NCBI RefSeq assembly: GCF_905475345.1
Contig: NC_066593.1
Span: 807,001-871,000 of the forward strand
Reading direction: 5' to 3'
Source: Vespula vulgaris
Lineage: Eukaryota; Arthropoda; Insecta; Hymenoptera; Vespidae
Length of the DNA: 64,000 nt
Part shown: positions 1-14,947 of the stretch, piece after piece
How the letters are laid out: each line of letters begins with the position of its first letter
Position numbering within the stretch: the stretch's first letter is position 1
Program-made: the position numbers and the translations under genes
Notes under the pieces: model-generated
Databases searched by the model: none
Told to the model about the DNA's origin: nothing
What the model saw: the letters and a program-made list of their open reading frames with translations, nothing else

Positions 1-1000
1 AAAAAATCAGGTTGAGTTCGCGAAAAAAGGAGTACCTGTAAAAGAATGACAAGAAAAAGAAAGAAAAAGAAAGAAAGAAAGAAAGAAAGAAAGAAAAAGA
101 AAAATGGAAAAGACAAAGAGACTCTTTTCCCTTTCTTCTTCATCTTTCTTCTTTCTTTTATTTTTCCTCGTTGGATCCAAGCCATGAAAATAATGAGTTG
201 TTTCTCCAGGGGTGCATCAATTCGTAAGGGGACTTTCTGGAGTTTGTAAGTACCCACGATAAACGGTATCGTCGTATTATCGAGTTCATGGCATGAGTCA
301 GCTTTAAGTTGAACCGCCGAACGTTAGCCGGCCGGCCGGCCGGTCGGTCGGTCGGTCGGTCGGTTGGGTCGATCGCCCGGAAGAAAAGCAGATGCTCGTG
401 CCGCAAAGCGATCCGGTTTTTCTCGATAAGTTATTTAATATGCTTAGAAACGAATGGTAGAATGAATCGTGCTATCTCATTCGAAGATATGGTATAAGAG
501 AGAAAGAAAGAGAGACAGACAGAGACAGAGACAGAGAATTGCAAAAGGAAAAAGTTTATAATATACGTTAACACGTTTTGACTTTGATCCTCTACGTCGT
601 ACGATATATTATATCGTGACGTGTTGTGCCCTCTGCGTGGGACGATAATTTCGTTGCTAAGAAAACGAACGGAAAGCCGCCCTCGGCCGCCCTCGCTCTC
701 GATTCCAGGACGATAAAGCGTAGGACGAATTACGAGCGCGCTACGCTAGCCTGGTTTCTCTCTGAAGCCGACTCTCCGTTCACTGGCGTTGCGATTACGG
801 TGCAATGATGCAATGCTCTCGAGTGTACCGGGGCCACTAAATTGATAAATTTGCATGCCTCGCCGTCTCCTCTTGCAGCGTGTGCTCGAGAGAAAAAGAG
901 AGAGAAAGAGAGACAGACAGAGATATCGCGAAGGCTGTTAGGAAGAAATGAAATTTTATGGCGTCTTCGAGGTCGATTCAATTTTTCTTTTTTTATTATT

Positions 1001-1011
1001 TATTTCTCTCT

Positions 1012-1050
<39 letters not shown>
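1001..1050. repeat. (CT)n microsatellite
   Basis: Almost pure CT dinucleotide repeat, one of many GA/CT tracts in the window. It creates a false Ser-Leu open frame. Confidence 0.95.
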
Positions 1051-1054
<4 letters not shown>

Positions 1055-3716
1055 CGATGCACATCTCTCTAATAAATTTATTAGATCTCTCTAATAAAAT
1101 TTATAATAGAATATATATTTCAAGCTATACGAAATAATGTCTATTATAATACGGAAAATAAATGAATGAAGAAAATAAGAAGAAAAAAAAATAAAAATAA
1201 AAGAGGGAGAGAGAGATGAAAAAATTATAAATTAGGTTATAAATCGAGGAGAATGACGAGGGTACGAGCATGAGTCATCATCGCTTGCCACGAACATTCG
1301 CTTCCGTCCCGCTCGTTGTTGCAGGTAGTTTATTACGATGACGATTCATCGCTTTATAATATCTCGTCGAGCTCTCGTTGATAGACGCAGTTACGTACAA
1401 ACGCAGTTACGTATTTGCGGACAACACGTGACAACTTAGAAATGGACACGCGTCGCTGATGCTTTCCTATTGTCGTTGTATATAGTTTTTCCTTCTTTTT
1501 CCCCTTTGCGAGGACACGCTAACCGAGATTATCTCTCGATTATTTCAGATTTTTATCGTACGGATTTCAGACCTCGTTTTGTACGACGCTTGATTCAACG
1601 ATGAAACAACAACGAGCGTAGGTTGACCGACTTGACGGACTTTCACGTTCTTGCACCCTGTCAAGAAAGATAGAAAGAAAAAGAGAGAGAGAGAAAACTT
1701 ACAATGATGACTTTTATTAAGCACGACGTTGTTCTCCGATCACTGTCCGTCGCTGACTATACGACATTGACTCTATTATCTCTTTACGATTGTCTCTCCA
1801 GATGATAATAACAATGACGTCCTTTACGCGCTGACAGCTCCTTAAATAAAGTCTCTTTTCGTATATAAGTCGCCTTCTATTTCGTATCTTCTCGGTACAC
1901 GTATATGTGTAAATAGAGAGAGAGAGAGAAAGAGAGAGGGAGAGAGAGAGAAACATATGAGATATTCGAGTCATACTAAACTAGCGTGGAAATTGAATAA
2001 ACGAGAAAATTAAAGTCCATTAATCAATGTAATTTCTTCGAAGATCCCACGGTTAAAGAGACACGAGAAATCTCCATGCATTCCATCTTCTTCTCATTTC
2101 TCTTTTTCTCCTCTATCTCTTTCTCTCTGTCTCTATCTCTTTCGTTTCTCTTCTCCTTTCCGGCTACGAGTAATGTAACGTTACTTTGAACGAGATTTCC
2201 GGCAGCGTGACTTCCTGTGCCTAACCGTTTGGTACGAGTTCGCGATCTTACTCTTTCGTGACTCGGACGACTAAGAAAAAGAAGAAGAAGAAGAAGAAAA
2301 AGAAGAAAAAGACAATGTAGATATTATTGCGGAAGAGAGAAATTTCCAAACGTTATTTTCTCTGGCATAAAAAAATCAAGAGACCCTACTCGAAAGACTC
2401 GAGCGAGTCTAGAGCCGAGGAAAAACGAGCACGACGGCAAAAATATGAGAAAAGAGAGAGAGGGGGAGAGAGAGAGAGAGAGAGAGAGAGAAAATAACGT
2501 AGGAAGCATGATTCTTTCAGGTGACCCGAAGATGGTCGCGCGACTCGACACGGAAGTGTATTCCTCGAGAAGAGTCTTCTTAACCTCTTTTTCGGTCTTT
2601 CGAGTGTCTGAACGATTAGTCACTCTTTAAAGAAAAGAAAAAAAAAGAAACGACACAATTAAACGTTCTCAAGGAGAACAACTTTACGGTAAAAGCGAAG
2701 GATAGAACGGCTTTTTATGGTAACGCTATTGCGAGTTTTGAGATCGGAAGGATGCTACTGGAAAGAATCTCTATACCGTTTGTTTCCTCTTTCTCTCTCT
2801 CTCTTTCTCTCTCAGGTAATCTTAAATAAAACACGTTGATTTATATTGTCTAAGCAATTATCGTAACGATGAAACTTAATTACGAGGCCGTCGAGATGAA
2901 CGCCGCGTACGTATATGTGCCACTCTGGACCATTTATCTTTTCTTCGTACGAACGATCGGATAAACACGGCGATTTACGTGACATTTTCATCGCGTTAAT
3001 ATTCTCGATTTCTCTGTCGACAACATATTTATCCTCTTTGCAAATGATTCCAAGTTTAAAGCGAAATCTCAAGTGCTTACGCCTCTGACACGATCCCACG
3101 ATACAGCCTGTCTGTCTGCCTGTCGTCTGACCGCACGACGAAACTCTGGAACGAATGACCGAAACATTTCTTCTGAGATATCTTCTCGCCCTCAAACACC
3201 ACTTCCGGCACGATGATGACCACGACGAATTTTGGTTACGACGAAATGCTTTAAAGGGACTTTGACCTCCTTCAAATTCTTCTTAATCATCCGCTAATCC
3301 GAAATACACTTATTCTATCCTAGCCTTGAACTTTAGCACCATTCGACATTACGAAAGAGAGAAGTTTCGTATTTGTCCACGGTTTCTATTCTTTTTCCCG
3401 GTAAATTGAAATCGATTTAATATATATCATATCATGAATATAATATATATATATATATAAATACACACACATATATATAAAATATATATATATACATAGA
3501 TATATCGTTAATAAAATTATTTATATCTTATATATCTTATACCTATTGTTAATAAAATAAATAAAATGTTTTCTCAACGATTAAACACAATGGTAGTTTA
3601 TCTTCCGGCTTTCGAACAACAATTCTGTTGTTCTCTTTTATTTCATTTTCTTTCCTCTTATTCTCTCTCGACAGACAGTATCCTCGAGAGATTTCAAAGG
3701 ACCGTCCAGTCATCGA

Positions 3717-3776
3717 AGCTAGCCAGCTAGCTAGCTAGCTAGCTAGCTTTACCAGCCAGCTAGCTAGCAAGCTAGA
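3717..3776. repeat. (AGCT)n tetranucleotide repeat
   Basis: Two runs of AGCT/CTAG tetranucleotides separated by a short interruption. Each unit is self-complementary, so the tract can form alternative hairpins. Confidence 0.9.
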
Positions 3777-4613
3777 TAACGTGGAGTGCGTGGGTGTTCG
3801 TTTTACGCTTCGATCGTTTCGAGCGCGTTTTACGACAATAACGCGTAGTCGGACGAGAGCGCTACAACGGCCTTAGCGTCCCGCGGCGCTCTCGAGAGAG
3901 TAAACACGATGTTAAAACCCTTAACGGTTTCACGTCGGGTGTCGCACGGCCCACTCTAAGATTCCTTCGAACCGATCGATTCGTGTAATTCATTCAAGAA
4001 AAAAACAGATAGAAGAAAAAGAGAAAGATAATCTCACGAACCCAAAAGAAAAGCAGCCCTTTTAATCTTACGATTCTTTTAATAATTTCGATCTCGAGCA
4101 AATCTATGCAATTGATCGATTATTTATTTAATCGATGCAATCGATGCAATTTTCGATATTTGCAAAATAAAAAAAAAATCTTTGGAAATGCATTGACCGT
4201 TGATTGTAACAAACGTGTTTCTAACGGAAACGATCTCTGCACGGAAAGGTTGTATATATGCGTATGTGTGTGTTTGAGATAGAACAGGATAGAACGTTCC
4301 GGTTTCTCTCTACATCCTGTAGAGAGAAAGAGAGAGAGAGAAAGAGAGAAAGAGAGAGGCCACCAAAGAGGATTAATAATTACGCTGTAATAATCCCGCT
4401 TAAGTGGCTGGTCCATGGCGGAGCATGCAGGAAGCACGTCTTCTTCTCTGAACGGAGGAGGATATACCGCATATAACGATAGCTTTCGAACGACGTTTCA
4501 TCGTTTCCCCGTCACCGGCATTAACGTAACTGTAGTAATCGCGAACCGTAACGCGAATGCCTACTTACATCGCTTCGTTTTCCTTTCCCCCGTTCGATTA
4601 GGAGCGTTCCGTT

Positions 4614-4938
4614 AGTTTCTAAAAATATCGAACTAATGATTCATCAAAACTGTTTAAATTTTTGACAAGGGTGTTGGAGTTTTTTCTCTCTCTTTTTTTT
4701 TTTAATATAGAAAAAAAAATATATATATATATCAAAGAAAAGAAGAAAGATAGTCATTTATCGTAGAGAATTTTTTTCAGTTTCTAAAAATATCGAACTG
4801 ATGATTGATCAGAACTGTTTGAACAAGGGCGCTTAAGTTTTTTTTCTCTCTCTCTTTTTTTTTTTAATATAGCAAAAAAATATATATATATAAAAGAAGA
4901 GAAGAGAGATATTCATTTATCGTAGAGAATTTTCCTGA
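4614..4938. repeat. Two-copy tandem duplication, period about 165 bp
   Basis: Copy 1 starts at 4614 and copy 2 at about 4779. Both begin with AGTTTCTAAAAATATCGAAC, continue through an AACTGTTT block, a CT/T tract, TTTAATATAG, an A/TA tract and an AG-rich block, and end with ATTTATCGTAGAGAATTTT. Copies differ by scattered substitutions and small length changes in the simple tracts. This looks like a local segmental duplication, not a known transposon. Confidence 0.85.
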
Positions 4939-5576
4939 TTTCTTTTTTTTTTTTCTTTCATCAGTGATATCGTAAAAGGAAATGTCAAGCAGGACGATCA
5001 TAGTTTTAAATCGCTTCGAAAAACAATGATCGTCAGAATCCTTCCATTCATGCGATTTCTTCAAAATGTATCACTATTCAAAGGATTCTGTTATCCGTTG
5101 TTTCTTCTTTTTTACATTCATATATAATACTTCGTTCGTTGCACATGCGACAAGAGAGAGAGAGAAAAAAAAGAAAGAGAAAGAAAAAAGAAAGAGAAAA
5201 GTTGAAAGAGAAGGATTTGCAAGAGCGTGTCGGCGTGCAAAGAAAATACTTATGAGCCTCTCTTTCTTTTTCACCCCTGGGGATCACTAAGAAGCCGCTA
5301 TACTGCGCTTAGGAGTATAGTACGCGTGCACTTATGCGCGCGTGCAACAAAGTAAGTAAGTAAATACGTACGTATACACATAGATACACACATATATATG
5401 CAAAGGTACATCATACATACATACATACAAACACAGGCGTAAGAAACGAGTCCTCGGATAATTAGATACCCGATACCTCCACCGTCCTCCGCGGTCAGTT
5501 TTGCGGATCTTTCTCTGTGTATATAGCTCTTACCCTAAGGAACTCGACTGCCTTCGTTTGCGTTCTACCTACGCGA

Positions 5577-5600
5577 AAAAGAGAGACGGAGACAGGGACG

Positions 5601-5681
<81 letters not shown>

Positions 5682-5715
5682 GGGAGGATACTGAGAAAGA
5701 TAGATAGATAGATAA

Positions 5716-5752
<37 letters not shown>
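5577..5752. repeat. Large (GA)n microsatellite cluster
   Basis: Interrupted GA repeat with GACAGA, GGGA and GATA variants. Overlapping long frames on both strands (Arg-Glu or Ser-Leu) are artefacts of it. Confidence 0.95.
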
Positions 5753-5753
<1 letters not shown>

Positions 5754-7943
5754 CGACGCGATTCGAGTGTCTTCGAGCGTAGGTTTAACGGTGAGGCGGT
5801 AAAACGTAACATTAGACGCGCCTCGTTACTAATAATACTTATCCACTGCGACCGGATTAAGTGCACCCGGGTCAGCGATCTTTAGACTGATAGATATTTT
5901 GTTTCTACGGGAACAACGAAATACGTAGCAAGTTATTAAGTGAGTATACGTGTCTGAATATGTTACAAACGCGATCGTGTTAATCCGAATTATATTTTCG
6001 TTACGATCGATAATCGAATTATATCGTAAGATACGTAAGTAGTTACATACTTATTTGCGTAGATATGTCTACTACGCTAAGCTTCGAGTCGTCTTCTATT
6101 TCTGTTAAGAAACGATTCGTACAGAATCGTCGAGTAGAATATATATCGGTTATTTCAGTTTGACTCGCAATTCTAATCGCTTGATAATTTGTTGTCTCGT
6201 CACGAAATAACTGGCCGATCGCCATAACGTAAAAAGATAATGTTAATGATTAGGTAGTCCGACGAACGGGTCGCGCTCGTCGTACGGTTCTTCTCGTACG
6301 ATCTTAGCATTAGAAGTTTCTCTCTGTTATGTTCGTTTATGTGATTATCGTTTCTTTCGAATGGAGGAACTAAGTTTTACAAATCGATATTTACGCATAA
6401 CGTTAATTTCTTTTTGTAGGTAGACACGAGACAGACGAGACGTGAAAAGGAGAATCCTTTTCGTTCGAAAGAATTGCCTCGGTTATTTTTTTCCCTCTCT
6501 CTCTCTCTCTGTCTCTTTTTTTTCTTTCTTTTACTCTCTCTCTTTTTTTTTTGCCGTAGGAAAACCTTTGAACACACGCTCTTGTCCTGGAACGCTCACG
6601 TAAACGATTCTCGCACGACCCTCGGTTACGTGTCGGCGACCCTTTTCCCTTCCTGCCTTGGCGTCGGACAACGACAGGGAAAAACAGTTCGCTAATGCAC
6701 AAAGGGGTAGGTTCGTTAAAAGGGCCACCTCGCGACATTTGCATTTAAATCCTATACTCGATTCTCGATTTGGCGAATTTTCCATTTTGCGGGCGAATAA
6801 TCTAATCGAATCGAATCGAGTTGAACTTCGAACGATCGATTTATTATCACGTAAGATACACATACAGATATTACCAATATTTTATATACAAATAAATATT
6901 AACACCATGCGCTTATTTAATCGTTCCGACGTTACTTATCGATTTACTAACCAGATACCGTAATATTGTTTAATCGTTACGCAAAATATTGAATAAAAAT
7001 ATTATCGTTTATTATTTACCGATATAGAATTACTTGAAATTCCGACGTTACTCGTTACGTAACTACATATAATAATACCATAGATATCATTCTTTTTTGA
7101 TAGATATAACGGGTATATATCTGTATGTAAATAAATGTTAATTGGAAAAATTGAAGGAGCTACATCGAGATAGGGTAAAATAGATAGCGGGTACACCCTC
7201 TCTCTAGCCGTACGGATGAACCTGTACGGATTCTGGCAGCTGGTTGGGTGCCAGGAAACGTCTATGCGCCGCGACGTTGTCTGCTGGCATTATGACCCGG
7301 AAGATATGCGAGTGAGCACAGAAGCGTCCCCTATCACACCTTCTCTTTCACCCAGACATAGAGTAATATACACGCGCATACACCTACATCCACTTTGCTA
7401 CTTTGTAGAGAGACGCGTGAAAAGCGATTCTCATCGAGCGTCCACCTTCCTGTCTCTATGGCGATGTTCATAGGTCTATGGGAGTGATGAAGTCGGCAAG
7501 TCGCCTTCGGGGACTGATCTTCCTAAGATTAAACGATATTATCGTGAACCGACAATTATGGCAAACTACAATTTTTTCCTCTTTATCCTTTACGATATAC
7601 ATACGTACGTACGTACGTTTGAAAAATATGAAAGGGAAAGATTTACGCGATTACGTAAAATTGATTTTATAAATGGTCTTAAACAACGAGAATTATTATT
7701 ACTATTATCAGCGTCGTCCATAACGAGCAATGAGCGAACACGATCTTACGTACCTACGTAAAAAAGAGAGAGATTAATAAATTCTTTGAAAACCCACGAC
7801 GTATAAATTATCTCACGGTGTTACGATCATCCTCGGTTTCCGCCTCGAAAGATTTACGACGTGTTAAGCGACGTCATTACGTTAGCAAGTAATGAAATCA
7901 ACGAAGAGGGTCTTCTTTTGCTCTCTTATTCTAATCGTCCCAA

Positions 7944-7970
7944 CGTTCGTTCGTTCGTTCGTTCGTTCGT
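7944..7970. repeat. (GTTC)n microsatellite
   Basis: Short run of GTTC units. Confidence 0.85.
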
Positions 7971-10900
7971 TGCCTTCCTTCTTACACTCTTTCTCCCTCT
8001 ACTTTCAGTTATTCACCAAGGCATCTCGTGGAATCTATAAATTCTCTCGAGGCTTATATTTTACTCTTTGCTTTGTATTAGTGGTGGTGGTGCGCGAGAA
8101 ACACGTGCCTCCTGTTCTTTTTGTCGGTAATAATTAGTAAGGCACGCATAACGAATGGTCGGAATTTTTCCTTATTTTTCTCTTCTTGCATACGTTCCTT
8201 TCGTGTATATACATTTCTTTTTGCCTTCCTTTATTTCTTTTTCTTCTTTTTATACGAATACGTCGAGCGAGAGGGAACGTAAGAATAACGAGTCATAAAC
8301 GAGCTTTACTTACACGTAAACGTTACATACGTACGTATACATTCATTGTACATATTCGTATGCATATCCGTAACGACTCGTTAATCTCGCACGCGACGTA
8401 GTGTTGTCGCCTCTAAGCTTGACCTTGAGACACTACTACTCGCAATCGGTCACGAGAGACTCCTTTTTCCCACGTTCTATGTTAACCGCTACTACCGCGT
8501 TTCGCTTCGTCGAGTACAATTGCTCTCTTTCTCTTTGTGTGCCACCCACCCTTCCTCCCACCCTCCCATTCATCCTTCCCTTCATTTTTGCTTTCTTTCT
8601 TTCACCGTACCGTTTTTTATTTCATTTGTTTGTATCATTTATTCAATTTGGATTTTTTCTTTTTTATCATTCTTATAATTATTACCTTCATGGGTTCTCA
8701 TCTACGATTTCTCCCATTTCCCGATGTTCCGACTCGAATATCTACTCTTCCGTATTTACGATTTTAATATCGTCTCGTTAAGGTGTTCGTTATCGATACT
8801 CGTTAGCGTCATCGATGATTAACGTTTCGCGATCGCTATCTCGTGCAGATAGATCATCGTCGGAGATAGGTCATTTCGTTCGATGCTTCTCTATAGACGG
8901 CTCTAACTGTTACACAACAGCATATATATGTATATATGCATATGTACCTATTATCTATGTGTATATATAAATATATATATATATATACACACGTACATAT
9001 GTACGTATGAAGATAGACTCTAAAGTATTTACATATATCTGCGATACATGTACATTATATCTGGATATATGTATTTTGCAGTCGGTTTAATTCATCTTAA
9101 TGGCGGAATGCGGATAAAGGCGTTGGAATATAAACAGAACACGTCCTATTCCGACGCTTCCTAAAGATCGTGGGTGTGCGGAGTCAATTGGCGGAATTGC
9201 TTAGGTTAAATGCAACGATGCGCCGCTGGCAAAGATAATCTAATCGACTTCTCCTTCTCTTTACACGAAGCAAAGAAGAGAAAGAGAAAGAAAGAGAAAG
9301 AAAGAGAGAAAGTATATAAACGCGAACGGATGCATAAGAAGAAAACGAATTCGTTCGTTGATACTTTCGAGAAATTCGATTAATTTCATTCGAAATATTA
9401 TTTCAAGGCGAACGGATGAGTCAACAAACACGATCGAATTAAACCAATCGACTATCTTATACCCATCGATCTTATTTTATTTCACGAATTAACCACGTAC
9501 CCGATAAAGACGACGATGACTCGTTCGATCGAAATACATTCGAAGACGAGCCACACGAGAAATTTCCGAGGTTCAGGAAGTCGATGCACGCGACCCGCAG
9601 TTATTTCGGATCTTGCCTTCTTCCTCGCGATGGGTCATCAGCGTGCGTACCAAAATGATTTCATCGAAAGAAACCTCGCCATTTTAATTCCTCGATTTTA
9701 ACGATCTCGAAAAATTCTTATAAACGATCTTATAAACGACGAGAAAATTCTACAAAAAAAAAAAGAAAATTTGTTCTCTTCTCTTATTTATTTATTTTTT
9801 TTTTTACATAAATCTGCATATAAAGATTTTTAAAAGGCGAATAAGTAGGTACTTTTCAACAACGCCTCAACGCGAACCAGTTTTTTTTTTCTTGCGGTTT
9901 GCCAATAGCCAAGGCTCGATGTCACCAACGCCAATCGGATCGGATTCCAAAGGTCAACTAGTCGTTTATTCCGTATCTTTACTTCGCTCGGCTTACTTTA
10001 ACTCCCCACGACGTGACGTTTAATTTGCATTCACGGAAGTATATACATAGGTATGCTCCGGGTTGTGTCTTATTTATGTATCACTACGAAATTACCAATC
10101 AATCGAACCAGGGTGAAGAAAAGCCAGAAACACCGTCGAAATTTAACGAAATTAATGATCAAAATTACTTCGCCGTATTAGTAACGTGCGCATATTTAAA
10201 ATCGATTTTCATTTCTCAATTCATAAGATATCAGAATCTTAAGGATTTAACTCGCGTGGTCTTATAGATTCGAGATAATCGTTTATCCTCTAACGAGATC
10301 AGAGTCGATCTACTTTATTCGTTGTAATTTTCTACCTACCTCCCTCCCTCCCTTCCTTCCTCTTCCTACTCACCCCCTCTCCCTCTCTCTTTCTCTCTAT
10401 CTCTCGTTGGCGCGCGATACGAGCGCCGTTCGCACGAACGATAAGCCCATGCCACGCTTTGCTTTGCCTTGCTTTTCTTTGCTTTGCTTTTGCCCGGTGT
10501 ATTTTTCGAACGTAAACAAGGAGAGATCGTTCCAGGAAATTCGCTTTAAATCGTTACGCGCAAATGCCACCCACGTAACTAACGGGCACCATTGCAAGTT
10601 TCGCGCGAGCGCCGTCGACTGCCAGTGAGTTAGGTCAGTAGCCAGAATTAGATAGCCGACTGGAAGTATTATACGATGATGATCTACGGATTCGTCCTAT
10701 CTGAGATATATATTAGGTAACTACGATTCGTTCGAATCGTCATTCAAAAGTTTTTTTTCTCTTCTTTCTTTTTCTTTCTCTCTTTTTTTTTTTTAATATA
10801 TATATATATAAATATTTAAAAAATATTATCGAATATAAATATTCTCTACTTTTAACATTTTTCGTATAAATAATTACAAAACGTTCGTTAGTCTATCAGC

Positions 10901-13900
10901 GATCTGTTTCCTTTCTTTATCGACAACACGAGATTACACAGGAGGTATACGAGAATGAGTGAGTGAGAGAGAGAGAAAGAGAGAATGACGTAAGAAGAGA
11001 AAGAGAAAAAGGATAGACGTACAGGATGGGCAAAATCGTCGTCGCATTGAATTTCAAGCACTTTAATACAGTCCTATTTCCCTTCCCTTGGTAGGCGCCG
11101 CAACCGCCATACTGTCCTACCACTACCACCCTTCGTCTGGGCTCACTTTCGGCATTGTCCGTCGAATCGGTGGCCCGTGAAGTCGAACCGATCCGATCGA
11201 GTCGAACCGATCCGATTTCATTGTTGGCATTTCCCAGGAAAAAAGAATCACGCCCAGTCGTTTCACGATCAGGTGTGGCCCTGAACGAATAAACTTCTCT
11301 CTTCTCTTTTTATCTCTAGTCTACGAAGAGCAAGCAAGAAAAGGATGTAGAGAAAAAAAAAAGAACAAAAATAACGGATGAGATTGTGGAACACGATCGA
11401 GTTGTCTATTGTACTTTCGATGACGAACCACTTTTTATATCGCGAATTGATAAGAATTATTCATCTTTTATAACTCTACTACATCGATTCGAGATTAAAC
11501 TAGCGATTAAACCAGATAGCAGAATGAAAGAGTGAAGTTCAGATGAGGTGGAGAGGAAAGGTGGTTAGGCGAAGCAAATTGGGTGGGGAGATACGTTTGG
11601 AAGAAGGAAACAAAACATTTAACGCTCGGAGCTAATTTTATCTAGCGGATATGGGGAAAAAGAAAAAAGAAAAAAGAAAAAAGAAAAAGAAACGGAAGCA
11701 ACAGTGGATCGGAGCATCGATCGATCGGTCTCGTCCGGTTAAAAATATTCTTTCTCGATACGGATGAACGTTCGAACGTGCACGTATATACATACATACA
11801 TAAATACATACATGCATACATATCGCCTCTTCCTTTTTTTTTCCTATGATCATTTTTTTTCAAAACGTTTGCAAGGCCTTCGATCTATCTGTTATTCGGA
11901 AATCGACTTAACGTTACGTACGACTGTAGACAATCAACCTGCGGACGAGTGTTGCTTTTATGTAACAAGACCTCACGTTCTCGTTATCGATGACGAGTAT
12001 CATTTAATCGATGCGCCATTGAACAAATTTTACATTGAACATTTGAAAGAAATACCGTAAAATATAATCTTTTTATAGAAATGACTCGAGCAACGATTAA
12101 AAAACACTCGATGTTGCGTTTCAAGAGAAAGAAAGACAGTGAAATAGAACGAGATAGAGAGAGAGAGAGAGAAGAAAAGAAAAGAAAACAAAAAAGATGG
12201 CTTCGATGTACATAGGAAGGCCGATCGTCCATTAAACGACGAGTAGAATCGCTGTGGATGCGGGATGATGATGGGAGCGTAGAGCTATCGCATATAGTAC
12301 GTATTCGTATACGTACACGGATAGATAGACATAGACGTTTATATGTTACATAGAGATGCATACACACACAAGGAAATTACGCAGGCTGTGTGCGAATAGA
12401 AATCGATATGGCGCCTGCGCACGTGGGGAGGTTCGTTGGAAACGCGGGTGCACCCCGTTCTTCCTCGCTGTGTTCGATGCTTCCATGACTCCCCTCGGCC
12501 TTTTACCTAGGCCTTCCCTCGACTCTTTTTTCGTGTATGTGTCTCTTCGTGTCTCTATATGCGTCTATGTGTGTGTATGTGCGCGTGCGTGTGTATGTGT
12601 GAAAGAGAGAAAGAGAGAGAAAACACCCTCGCCTGACTTACGACATTTTATTGCCGCCTACCATTCGCGAGCACGATGAATTCGAGGGTGCGCCCTGTTA
12701 CACCACTACCAGACTATCCAGGAAGAAAACCATGGTGTTCCTCGAAGAATGATTTTTCAACGCTATAACGGTCTAACGTTCTCGTCCATATCTAAACACA
12801 TCCTGGAAACGTTTTAAAAACCTGAACCAGGTCGTCCCATATACCGGGTGACCCGAATTGCTCGCGCTTGCGTTCGAACAAATGAAAAGAACAAGAAAAG
12901 GAAAAAAAAGAAACAACAAGAAAAAGGACAATAGGGATCCTTGCCAATCCTGCTTGTCATTCTCAATCTTTACCAACGTAATTTTCCTGTCCCGTTTTCT
13001 CTTTTAACTCGTTTCTTTTCTTTTCTTTTCTTTTCTCTTTTAATTCCAGTTCCTTCATCAATGAATAGAAGGCGAGAGAAAAAAAAAGAAATAAAAAGAA
13101 ATGAAAATATTAGTTAAGTCGTAGGATGATAATTATTAAATGACGAAACACTATACCTCTTTCTTTCGTCTATTCGTCGAGTATTTCTATGGAATAGGAT
13201 TAAACTTTCCAAGTAAATCTTGGAGTACTCCTTTGTCCATGGAAACTAGGACACGTTTGGCTTTCCATCGAAATACGCTTCCAACAAGAAATTTGGCCGA
13301 CTCTTTGTTAATAAGAATGGGAGCTCTTTTCTCTCTCGTTCTCTCTTTCTCATCTTTCTATTTATAAAATAATTTAGAAACGAAGTGATATCCCTCGAAA
13401 GATCGAAGTGGTTTAAACTGTAATAAGAAAGTATAGTTAGATCCTTAACTGAAAGTGTGTAAGTACCTATTACTCGTTCATCCTTACAATTGGACGACGA
13501 TAACGATTATGACGACGGCTACGACGGCTACGACGGCTACGACGACGACGACGACGCAACTCAGACGCACTAACATCCCCTTGCATTCTCTCCGTGTTTT
13601 TACAATCGATCGTCGGCGCCATCGAAGGCCACGAAGGATTAAATTTTCATCCCGTGCACTAGTGCGTTTCGAGAGAGAGAGAGCTCCGTTGCGTCCCTCT
13701 AAAATTAGCCTAATCGACGACGGTTTATCCGACGTGTAATAACGGTCGGACAGAATAAAAACGTCTACGTCTATGTAAGTGCACGTGTTTAAGGAAAAGA
13801 GAAAGACATAGAAAAAAAATGCGTAGAAATATGAAAGAAAAAATTAAAGTAGATAAAATAGAAGAATTAAAAGTAAAAGAAAGACCAAAATGCAAGACGC

Positions 13901-14198
13901 GGATAGGTGGAAGGAAATTGGTCGGTACGTTTGATGAACGTATCCAAAGGTCGTCCCTAGAGGGTACTAAAAGTACTCGTACGAAGGGTTGCCCCTCGAA
14001 ATGAGGGGAGAATCTGTCAGGAAGCTGGAGAATCCATCGAAATTGGACGCCAAGCTTTCGGCCTTTTTGGCTCGCTTTTTCTCGACAAAGGAACTTTGTG
14101 ATTTTTCTCCCTAGGCTTATTTTCGGCCATTTTTAATGTACGTACTTATATACCAGAAATTTGATCTTTTAACGAAATCATGAGATGTCTAATATAAA

Positions 14199-14247
14199 AT
14201 GAATGAATGAATGAAAGAATGAATGAATGAATGAATGAATGAACGAA
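14199..14247. repeat. (ATGA)n microsatellite
   Basis: Run of GAAT/ATGA tetranucleotides with one interruption. Confidence 0.9.
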
Positions 14248-14905
14248 TCAATTAATAATAAGAGTGCATCGATCTATATTCAAATTATTAGCAAGAAAAG
14301 CGTAAGGAATTTATCTGTGTATGTGTGAATCTGTGTAAGACTGGTCGTTTGTTCGTGAAGTATGACAAGGGCCCTGTTTACGACGTAACATTACTGAAGG
14401 AGAATAGGGACAAACCCCCGAGAATAAATTCGATGCAACGAACGCTTTGTTCTTTGGTTCCCCTATTTGCAAACGTGGCACAGTTGCCGCTAGGAACCGA
14501 TCGTGCGCCATAATTTCGTTCGCGTGATGAGCACGCGACATGTGCCACTCGTTATATGCCAGACTGGTCTTATCTCTCGAAACCTATTTACGACTACACC
14601 CTGCTCTTCTTTTGAAAGAGTATCGAGGAATAAAAAAAAAAAAAAGAAAAGAAATCGATCGATGAGAACGTGACAAAGATTATTTGATTGATGATTTATT
14701 TCTTCTTCCATTTTAAACTTATCTTTATAATATATAAACGTATTGTGTGTGTGTGTGTGTACGTGTGTGCATAATTAAGTTGGTCACGTTGTTCGTGCAT
14801 CGAGCACGATAACAATGACCCACTGTGCACGATGCGATCACGAATAAATTCTACGAAAACACGCAGAAATGTAAAATCGTATAAGCATATTAAAGTATTA
14901 CGTTG

Positions 14906-14947
<42 letters not shown>

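Noticed and set aside
5495..5866. Overlapping Ser-Leu and Arg-Glu frames on both strands
   Set aside because: They are translations of the GA microsatellite.
9516..10267. Two short frames (61 and 84 residues) with mixed composition
   Set aside because: No splice context, no recognisable motif, and lengths expected by chance in this much sequence.
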